DNA of 64,000 bases from Larix kaempferi (lineage: Eukaryota; Streptophyta; Pinopsida; Pinales; Pinaceae): the NCBI GenBank assembly GCA_027924585.1, contig BSBM01000307.1:18461501-18525500 (forward strand), given 5' to 3'. A model generated the notes under the pieces. That model was not told where the DNA came from, made no database searches, and saw only the letters and a program-made list of their open reading frames with translations. How positions within the stretch are numbered: the first letter of the stretch is position 1; every line of letters begins with the position of its first letter. This document shows, piece by piece, positions 55,294-64,000 of the stretch. A program made the translations under genes and the position numbers.

Positions 55294-56683
55294 TTAGCTA
55301 TGTTCTTCTTTGCTCTTTGCCCTCAGCAGGACTTCAGAGAAAATATTAACTCCCTGATAAATAGAGTCATCAGGGATGTCTTGATGTGTATAACCAATAT
55401 TCATATGCGCCTGTTTGAAGTGAGCCTCCAGAAATCCTTTCGGGTCATGAGTTCTTTTGGGAGCAAATCCCAATTTCAAAGAAACAATCCTGTCTCCCAG
55501 TGTTGCATCCCAAGTTGAAGTTGGGATAACCAAAGGCCGAAGGTTTAAAGGGAACTTAGGTCATCCCTTCCTTTTGGGACCAGTGAGCTTACGGTAGATA
55601 CCGTCTGTAACAGTCTGATAAGATATCTCCTCAAGTAACAGCCTGTCAGGGACAACTCTTAGTAGAAAATGTACAGTACTGCTTCCCCAGACTCTAATGT
55701 AAGCAAAGGCTTCTCCCACATACCAGTCACCCAATGTAGGGATGAGAGTTCTGGCATCGGGAGAAAAGGCAGGGGCATCTTCCCTGAAAATCTGCTGGTA
55801 AATTGCACCAAAGAAATGGTTGCAGATGTCATAGAGCAAGGGAACAAAACTACTTTCTTATAAGGCATAACAATAAATATGAACAAGGGGTGAGGACTTA
55901 GTCCAACTCCACCCCATGGTGGGATACTAAAACTCTGTATAGAAAACATCAATTACAAATGCAGAGAAAAAGAAGTATGGCTTCCTTATAGATGTTGTTT
56001 TCTGATATTTCTCAATGGATGTCTTTAACTCTGCTAATAAAATTGAAGCCCAAGGGAATGACTTCCCCGTTGTTAGGACATGATGGGCGATAGGAGCCCA
56101 TTCAGCTTTGAATACTGAACAATTAGGGAGACCATAAAGTTTGCAGAGCATGGCTGCCAGAAGAGAATAAGGCTCTTTGAACCAGGAAATTGTGTATTAA
56201 TTATCATCCCTGGGCATGAAATTTGTCAATCTGTGCATCCAAGACTTCAGCATTTCATTGAAATTGTACCTACTCTTTGACGACTCAAGGAATGCAACAT
56301 TGAGGGGTTGAACAATTGTTTTTAGGGCGTAAGCTCTGGTAAAAACCTCAGGGCGAAAAGTAGCCAATTGAGACCCTGCGCTATCATTGAAAGAGCAGTC
56401 TTTAGGGTTAGCATGGTCTACAATCCACTTAACTACATCAATGTAGGGAAGGATAGTAGGTCTGACAGCTATAGCGTGGAGTTGTGAATCCCTAATATTT
56501 TCATAGGCGGGGCAGTCACTCTGAATATCAATTAGGTCGTCATTGTTAAAGATGGAGTAAATTTTGGACCAATCGATTGGTATGTCTCAGAACCTTATCG
56601 CTGGTGTTGGCAAGGATGTCGAAGTTTGGGTCTTTGTTCAAAAGATATTTATGAGGATTTTTGCAGCGAGTGTTGCGAGACAT
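55294..56683 (-). pseudogene. Decayed copy 1 of an unrecognised plant gene family
   Basis: The minus-strand frame starts at ATG 56683 (MSRNTRC). A frameshift lies near 56590, then DIPIDWSKIYSIFNNDD, PEVFTRAYALKTIVQPLN, WFKEPYSLLAAMLCKLYGLP, YEKTT-type charged piece, TAG 55927-55929 and a TAA near 55871. It continues with LLYDICNHFFGAIYQQ, PTLGDWYVGEAFAYIRVWG and WPKFPLNLRPLVIPTSTWD. The pieces fit one protein of about 450 residues. The C-terminal block (GDW, IR(V/I)(W/Y)G, then about 25 residues, then a FPL/KIGP-like motif) matches the other copy at 61-64 kb by eye. No known domain is evident. Confidence 0.55.
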
Positions 56684-57357
56684 GTTTGAAAAACTCGAGA
56701 AATCTGATGAATAAATAAACACAAATAAAAAAATAACTCAAAATAGAAAAAAAACGTGAACAATTGAATAAGAAAGTGACACGAAACCAACCTGTGCAAA
56801 CTGGAAAAAATGGCGAAAATGATCCCTGGTAAAAACTCACGAAAACAACCCCTGGTAAAAAGTCGCGAAAATGACCCCTGGTAAAAACTCGCAAAAATGA
56901 CCCTTGGTAAAAACTCGTAGTAAAATCCACACAAATGGAGAAAACAACCCCTAGTAAAAAATCGCAGTAAAATCCACACAGCAAGCAATTTTCGAAAATG
57001 AAAAATGATAAAAGAAAACAAAAACAAAATCAACATATTTATTAATTCCATCGGGTTAAATCTAGGCCGTAAGATTAAGAAAAATCGACGGTTGAGATCT
57101 AATTTGGGGAATGTGGAAGATGAGTTGCGGGGGTTTAATTTTTTGGAAATATATACAACGTTCCCGCAATCCGCAATTGCGGGTTGCGGGATCACAACTC
57201 GAATTAAAAACAAAACAAAGTTTCCGCAATCCTCAATCCGCATTGTGGGTTGCAGGTTGCAGAAACATATCTCGCAAATCCATTATTCAATCAGTTCCCG
57301 CATGTCACAATTCCTTCTTGCAGTCTAGAACTAGTATGGAAATAATACTGGGCAAAA
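56684..57357. repeat. 30-bp tandem repeat and GC-rich inverted repeat unit
   Basis: 56815-56990 has six imperfect copies of CCCCTGGTAAAAACTCGCrA. 57163-57190 is a near-perfect inverted repeat built from CCCGCAATCCGCAA and its complement with one mismatch; related copies occur near 57740 and 58827. No gene supported. Confidence 0.7.
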
Positions 57358-59640
57358 GAAGGGTCAGCCGCCCTTTCATTTATGAGGGAATTGTGCAAAT
57401 ATTCAACCTACAAAGGATAAGATGTCAATTCACATATATCTTGAATGGTGAAGACAAGATAAATACTAAGCACAAGAAGGGTCGGTCGACCCTTCATTTA
57501 AGCTGGAAAAAATGGCGAAAACGACCCCTGGTAAAAACTCGCAGCAAAATCCACACATCAGGTAATTTTCGAAGATGAAAAATAATAAAAGGAAACATAA
57601 ACAAAATCAACATATTTATTAATTCCGTCAGGTTAAATCTGGGCCGTAGAATTAATACAAATCGAAGGCTGAGATCTAATCTGGAGAATGCGGAAGACAA
57701 GTTGCAGGGGTTTAATTTTTTGGAAATATATACAACGCTCCCACAATCCAAAATCCACAATTGCAAGTTGCGGGACTACAACTTGAAATAAAAATCAACC
57801 AAAGTTTCCGCAATCCGCAATCCAAATTGCAGGTTGCGAGTTGCGGAAACACATGTCGCAAATCCATTATTCAAACAGTCCCTGCAATCTGCAATCATGT
57901 ATAACTAGATAGCCACTTCAACAAGCTATAGCATGATAGGATGGTGCATGCATTTTTCTCAAACCATGAATTATGGCGGGCATTCTCTCATAGCAATTTT
58001 GACTACTTTTTCCATACTTTGTTAATTTCCAAAGTTTCACAAACTTGTCATACTTTTCCAGAATGATGTCAGATTGCAACATTGACTTAATGATAGCACC
58101 AGAACACCATCATGTGTCTTTCCAGCCTCATCGCATATTCCATATCATCATAGATTCCATGCCATCATACATGCCATGTCATCACTTCCTATGGTGTCAG
58201 TTCTCTCTTTGAGGCTCACACATCTGAGATTTTGGCCTTCCAAAATAGATATCAATTGATGTATAACCAGAATAGTCAATATTGGAAAAATATAAATCAC
58301 AAGAAGGGTCGGCCGACCCTTAGTTTAGTAGATAATTGTGAACACCAATATCCAACAATTCACCTGTATTCAGACTGGTGAACACAAGAAGGATCGGACG
58401 ACCCTTCTAGCAGTCTAGAACTAGTATGAAAATAATAGTGGGCAGGAGAAGGGTTAACCGCCCCTTCATTTATGAGGGAATTGTGCAAATATTCAACCTA
58501 CGAACTATAGGCTGTCAATTCATGTATATCCTGAATGGTGAAGACTGCAAAAATACTAAGCACAAGAAGGGTCGGCCAACCCTTCATTTACGCTGGGAAA
58601 AATGGTGAAACAACCCCTCGTAAGAACTTGTAGTAAAATCCACACAGCGGGTAATTTTCGAAGATGAAAAATAATAAAAGGAAACATAAACAAAATCAAC
58701 ATATTTATTAATTCCGTCAGGTTAAATCTGGGTCGTAAGATTAAGACAAATCGACGGCTGAGATCTAATCTGGGGAATGCAGAAGACGAGTTGCAGGGGT
58801 TTAATTTTTTGGAAATATATACAACGTTCCCGCAATCTACAATCCGCAATTGCGGGTTGTGGGACTACAACTCGAAATAAAAACAAACCAAAGTTTCTGC
58901 AATCCGCATTGTGGGTTGTGGGTTGCGGAAACGCATGTTGCAAATCCATTATTCAAACAGTTCCCGCAATCCGCAATCATATATTACTAGATAGCCACTT
59001 CAACAAGCTATAGCATGATATGATAGTGCGTGCATTTTTCTCAAACTGTGAATTATGGCGGGCATTCTCTCATAGCAGTTTTGACTACTTTTTCCATACT
59101 TTGTCAATTTCCAAAGTTTCACAAACTTCCCATACTTTTCCAGAATTAATGACAGCACCAGAACACCATCATGTGTCTTTCCAGACTCATCACACATTCC
59201 ATGTCATCATACATGCCATTTCATCACTTCCTATGGTGTCATTTCGCTCTTTGAGGCTCACACGTGTGAGATTTTGGCATTCCAAAATAGAGATCAATTC
59301 ATGTATAACTAGAATGGTCAAGATTGGAAAAATATAAATAAAAAGAACGGTCAACCGATCCTTCATTTAGTAGATAATTGTGAACACCAATATCCAGCAA
59401 TTCACCTGTATCCAGATTGGTGAACACAAGAAGGATCGGACGACCCTTCTGGTAGTCTAGAACTAGTATGAAAATAATATTGGGCAGAAGAAGGGTCGAC
59501 CGCCCCTTCATTTATGAGGGAATTGTGAAAATATTCAACCTATGAAGTATAGGCTTTCAATTCATGTATATCCTGAATGGTGAAGATTGCAAAAATACTA
59601 AGCACAAAAAGGGTCGACCGACCCTTCATTTAAAAGAGAA
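57325..59640. repeat. Large tandem repeat, unit about 1.04-1.09 kb
   Basis: Landmarks repeat in order. CAGTCTAGAACTAGTATG is at about 57321, 58408 and 59451. GATGAAAAATAATAAAAGG is at about 57574 and 58663. GAATTATGGCGGGCATTCTC is at about 57969 and 59050. ACCAGAACACCATCATGTGT also occurs twice. Copies differ by a few percent and by indels. Short shared frames inside are not convincing genes. Confidence 0.85.
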
Positions 59641-59943
59641 ATGAAAAAAAAAATTAATCTACCAAGGTTGGGACAACAATTCCCCACTACCGACTTCCGC
59701 AGTATATGGTAGGGATCTAGACATTTCCTATGTTATAACATGCAAACAATATTTATCGCGACTTCTGATTGTTGACAAGAAGGATCGGTCGCCCCTTCTT
59801 TCAGTAGATAATTGTGAACACCAATATCCGTCATTTCACCTGTATCCAAAATGTTGAACACAAGAAGGATCGAACCACCCTTCTTGCAGTCTAGAACTAT
59901 TATGAAAATAATAGTGGGCAGAAGAAGGGTCGGCCGCCCCTTT
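57358..59943. repeat. Array of 13 copies of a 20-bp palindrome at fixed spacing
   Basis: Consensus GAAGGGTCGGCCGACCCTTC. Copies start at 57358, 57476, 58303, 58388, 58448, 58566, 59345, 59430, 59490, 59608, 59779, 59864 and 59924. Start-to-start spacing is 85, 60 and 118 bases in the same order in every block. Most copies keep strong two-fold symmetry despite changes in the centre and arms. Confidence 0.9.
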
Positions 59944-61144
59944 ATTCATTTATCTCGAGCCTCATTAAAAAATGGGGTGTTGGTTAATGACATTCAACTT
60001 CAAATGACCATCATATTATACAAACACCAATTCATTCAATGATTTGTATATTTTTTACAACTTCAAATGACCGTCATAATTATCATATCAAAACACTGCA
60101 AAAACCAATTTCAAAAGTGGCAATATCAAAATAAAAAGTATGGCTTTGGAACCTGGATTTTGGCACTTTTGGAAATAGATTTGGCAATTTCACAACCGGT
60201 TTGGTCACTTTTGGAACTGGATTTGGCACTTTTGGAACCAGTTTTGTCACTTTTGGAAACTTGATTTGGCACTTTCGGAATACTGGGAAAATCACATGAA
60301 TGGGGGGCACCATCGAAGGAGATAAATGGAGACACTTTGTACTTGGAGACCTGTAATGTTTTACAATCTTTAAAGAATTTCAGTTAGTTTCTATTTTACT
60401 TTCTTTTGTTATGTGTATGAAGTTTCCTTGATTCATTTTGGTTTTTCATACATACATCTAATAACTCTATTTTGTATTGATAAATCATAAAACATATAAA
60501 TCTGTGTGCTTGATTTATCATTCATATGATTTATATGCAGGTTATGCATCAATCAATTTATTTACTTGATTCATATTGTTTCACATTCTGCAATCACAGT
60601 GCATTCATTATCATCACAAATTAATTTGTTAATTAGCTCATCATTGACATGACAGTCACATTCTTTTTAATCCTTTGAATAAAATAACACAAGAATATTT
60701 ACTCTTGAAAATATGCATCAACTCTGCTCGGGAATATTTATTCAAAATTGAAGGGCTCAATACAAAATGAGTATCTCTTCACGGGTTCCAACCCTTACTA
60801 CATTGCCAAAAATAAACCTCTAATCCTTTGAATAAAATAACACCGGAATCTTTACTCTTGAAAATCTACATCAACTCTGCTCGGCCATCTTTATTCAAAA
60901 TTGAAGGGCTCAATACAAAACGTGTATCTCTTCACGAGTTCCAAAAATTGTCTTTTATACATTGTAAAATCTCTCGAGGTAAAACCCTAACTGCTTCATA
61001 ACTAAAAATAGAAAATTATAAACAACTATTACATTCCATTTCGGCCAAAATTTATACAATTTCCAAAATTTCTCATAATATAACATTTGTTGTCTTTCTA
61101 TTGGTTGTAGTTGCTGACAGGGCTTATTTCTCAAATCGTAGTCT
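59944..61144. repeat. Intergenic with two small tandem repeats
   Basis: 60143-60285 has six or seven copies of a 24- to 26-bp ACTTTTGGAACTGGATTTGGC unit. 60671-60975 is a 153-bp-spaced duplication (TCCTTTGAATAAAATAACAC at 60671 and 60824, CAACTCTGCTCGG, TTGAAGGGCTCAATACAAAA). No gene. Confidence 0.75.
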
Positions 61145-64000
61145 TCAAGTGTGCAAGGTGTACTTCATTTTCCCATATCTCTCCACTATCTTCCATTGCT
61201 CTGTAGAAGGTACCTCATAACTAGTCATCTCCTCGACCAAAACTTTCATCTCTATGTGCTCTGCAATGGAAGTTGGAGGAGTCTTTTTAGCTATCATGGC
61301 CAGTTGGTTTAGAATTTCAAAATCAAGGGAGAGTTTCTTCAATATAATTTTGCCTGTTAGAACATGAGTCAAACCTTGAAATTTCTCATGGTTCCTCCCG
61401 ATGTTATATTATAAATCCTTATAATTGTCCTGGGAAATTAACTCATTATTTTCATCCCAAAAAGAAGGCAGTCCCTTTTGTATTTCCTTTTCAAATCCCT
61501 TTTTGAAGGCTTCAACCTATTCCTTCATCTATTTTGCATTAGCCTAAACATTCCCAATGTGAGAATGTTTGCCAAGAACACTCCTAGCCCAAGTTACGAC
61601 TGTTACCCTGTTTTCGATAGCCATTGCTTTCAGATCACCTTATGTCAGAGTATTTAATAAACTTATGGTATATTGGGTTGTATCTTTTGGTATCTTCTCT
61701 AAAACTTCTCTCATTGCTTTACATCTTTGTAAGCTATCATTTTCTATGGCTTCCTTTGTCTTCATAAAATCTAATTAAGGCCTCAATTTTGCAGCCTCAT
61801 CGATGATTGAATCTCAAATCAAATGCTTTGCACCTTGCAATTCTAGTTGTCATTTCACTTGGCATATCATCCTCTAATTTCTGTCTACCAAATCTTTATT
61901 GTTTTTTGTCAACTCTTTTATTTAATTTTTCTTTTTCTGATTTTCCTCTTCTAGTCTTTGTTTTTCTTCTTTTAGTTCTATGATCTCCACCTCTTTCAAG
62001 CTAGCTTGGGACATAGCTTGAACTATATCATTTGTGCTTGCTTCTTTATTTCCTTAATCTGTTTCTTGCTTCTCTTATGTTGTATTTGTCAATTTGGCCT
62101 TTAGATATTCAATTTCAGTCTTAAGACTCGATCTATCTTTCTCCCAACTTTCCTATTTTTCCTCAAACTTGAGCAATTTAACAAGATAGTCATCCAATTT
62201 TCGAGATAAAGTTTCTTTTTCTTGTTCTAACACAGTTAATTCAGAGGCTTGAATTATCCGAGTTGCTGGAATTCTAACCTTTTGCTGAATTAATTGGATA
62301 TTCTTTTATTTCTCAGCTAAAAGCTTTTTAGTTGCCTTCCCTCTATTTGGTTCATCATTGCTCTTCACCGGGTCATCTTGCAATCTTTTTATTTGCAGTT
62401 GATGAGCTTTGTTCTCCGTTTTCTCTTTCCTCAACTGGATTTGCAACTTGTTCACTGTTTTCTGTAGTTTTTCCACTGTTAAAGTAGCTTTCATCATATC
62501 GGCATAAATCACCTCTCCAATCTGTCTGTGTAGGTGAATTTTATCAGGGACTGTTATCTTCTACAAATTCAATTTCATTTATGTGACCTTATCATCAGAC
62601 AATATGGCCAAATTCAAAGTTATTTTGTCTGGATCTCTGCTAGTCATCAGAGTAATTTTTGAATCAACAACATTCCTGACTTCTGGAAACAACTTATGCA
62701 TTTCTTCTGCTATTGTTTGTCTGTCTTTTCCATATTTTACTCATATTTCATCTCTTGAATGAAATTTGCTAGAATCACCTGTAGCTCTTGCCTCATCAAA
62801 TTCGTATTCCTGTACTTGAATTCCTGGTCCTTGGTATTTTTCTTTCTTCTTTCCAGTTTCTTTGTCAGATACAACTACTTCATCTTGCTGGCTTGATTTT
62901 AATCTTTTGGATTCTCTTTCTTCCTCCACCTGCATATCATTACTTTCATAAAATCTTCTTTTACTTGTTGCTTCAACCTTTCTTAGGGTAGGTACCAACT
63001 TAGCTGAAACTTTATCCAAGGTAGAAGGATTAGCATGTGAACTTCCTGAAACTTCTGTGTCTGATTCATATTGTAGTAAATTTGTCATATTCACCAATCG
63101 TTCAACCTCTTGGTGATCAAAGGATTTATTTTTGATCTCTTGCCTTCTGTCAGAAATAACATGACAATGATCATAATTAATAGTTGTCTCTTTCCTAAAA
63201 TTGAGTGCTTCTAAATGTTTTTGTACAAAAGGGAGAGCATCATTGTTCTTGATGATAAAAGGACCAATTTTTAAAGGGAACTTTATATCTGTAGTTTTCT
63301 TGAAATGTAGAAAATGGTCATTTTCTACTGTCAATTTTTGTCTGATAAACTCCAAAGAAAAAACTCTCGAAGTCAAAAAGGATGGTAGAATATAGGGCTC
63401 CTTAACAAATCCATAAATTCTGATTACTATATCTTTCTTCCCTAAAACCAGTCTCCAATTTCTCTTTTTGGGATTAATTGCATCAGGGTCTTCATCTCTG
63501 ATAATACTCTAGGAAAATTTTCTCCAAACATCAATCTGTATACTTCTGATAAAATAAAATTCATAAAATTAAACATAATGTCTTCCATTGTTTCTGAAAA
63601 CATAGACTATGGGAAATGTAAATCTTTTTTACTGCTAAACATGAGCATTTTCATTAGGTGTGTCTGGAATCTGAAATGTCTCGAAGTGTGGAAATTCACT
63701 AACTGAGAGTGGATGTTCCCATCCAAGAATTCATCAAATTTAAGGTAGGATACTTGAATGTAATCCATTTTTTGTTCAGCAACACTTTATCTAAAAAGAA
63801 AACTTAACTGGAACTCTATGACCATGGAATCATCATCAAACCCTAAAAACTATGAAATGAGTGACAAAACTAACTGTGAATTTTCATCAAAGAAATTAAT
63901 GTCAAGTGGATAGGGGGTGTTATCAATGGCAAGGCCAGGTTTCAGACAACTGGTCATGAAGGTTTGTCTGGTCTCAGGGGATGACTCTCTGTACTAGCTA
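61145..64000 (-). pseudogene. Decayed copy 2 of the same unrecognised gene family, running off the window
   Basis: The minus strand enters from beyond 64000. Successive pieces: PGLAIDNTPYPLDINFFDEN, YLKFDEFLDGNIHSQLV, FRFQTHLMKM, IGDWFWGRKIVIRIYGF, FSLEFIRQKL, IKFPLKIGPFIIKN and INYDHCHVISDRRQEIKNKSF (63376-62741 open). Then come an acidic/basic linker with ESKRLKSS and a Lys/Glu/Gln-rich coiled-coil segment (62512-62306). The last piece, 61372-61145, contains EHIEMKVLVEEMTSYEVP. Stops and frame changes interrupt it throughout, for example near 62740, 63590 and 63790. This copy suggests the family has an N-terminal globular region, a basic linker that may be nuclear-targeting, and a coiled-coil tail. 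Function unknown. Confidence 0.5.

Noticed and set aside
56638-57243. Minus-strand 201-codon Phe/Leu-rich frame
   Set aside because: It runs through the CCCCTGGTAAAAACTCGC repeats and the hairpin unit; it is compositional and has no domain.
57325-57340. TCTAGAACTAGT looks like the XbaI-SpeI part of a cloning vector polylinker
   Set aside because: The word recurs at 58412, 59455 and, mutated, 59892 inside a diverged genomic repeat, and no other vector sequence adjoins it.
57358-59943. Possible CRISPR-like array
   Set aside because: Repeats are palindromic and regular, but the spacers are themselves repeated copies, the spacing is 60-118 bases, and the DNA is plant nuclear. It is a tandem repeat.

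Overview
The window is nuclear DNA of a land plant with a large, repeat-rich genome. Plant origin is supported by LTR retrotransposons whose primer-binding sites match plant tRNA-Asp and initiator tRNA-Met, an Athila-like Ty3/gypsy polyprotein, Copia RT/RNase H remnants, AT-rich intergenic DNA and introns with GT..AG borders. A gymnosperm is my best guess, because the unknown gene family at 55-56 kb and 61-64 kb feels conifer-like; that is an impression, not proof. I see no intact host protein-coding gene and no tRNA, rRNA or CRISPR.

Layout. (1) 16-21054 is a complete Athila-like Ty3/gypsy element (element A) with 1,423-bp LTRs and target duplication ATGCA. Its gag-pol frame (1549-7494) and a downstream additional frame (9055-11757) have no frameshift, but carry two and three in-frame stops respectively. 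Its 3' LTR is split by (2) 12339-19940, a Copia element (B) with 604-bp LTRs and target duplication CGAAT. B keeps only RT/RNase H wreckage plus long tandem arrays. (3) 21055-29468 holds a fragment of a possible NO VEIN-like gene, a 360-bp tandem repeat, a GAT microsatellite and a multi-exon DDE-like pseudogene (27633-24566, minus strand). (4) 29469-31845 and 49411-50815 are two halves of one GAT/ATC array of about 3.8 kb. It was split by (5) 31846-49410, a second member (C) of the same Copia family, with 582-bp LTRs and target duplication ATGAT. C is itself split by (6) 33380-43649, a gag-protease-only gypsy element (D) with 723/724-bp LTRs and target duplication GGTGG. (7) 50816-64000 is AT-rich and holds two decayed minus-strand copies of one unrecognised gene family (56683-55294 and 64000-61145). 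Between them lies a tandem array built around a 20-bp palindrome at fixed spacing (57358-59943).

How it fits together. Nesting gives the relative order: A before B; GAT array before C before D. By hand comparison all four LTR pairs differ by only about 1.2-1.5%, so the insertions look close in time. B and C share the same reduced architecture (both lack gag, protease and integrase; both carry a relic polypurine tract just after RNase H, then tandem arrays, then the working tract and 3' LTR). This suggests a non-autonomous family moved by enzymes supplied in trans. D likewise encodes gag and protease but no RT, RNase H or integrase. All motif calls, LTR boundaries and divergences were read by eye; no database search was run.
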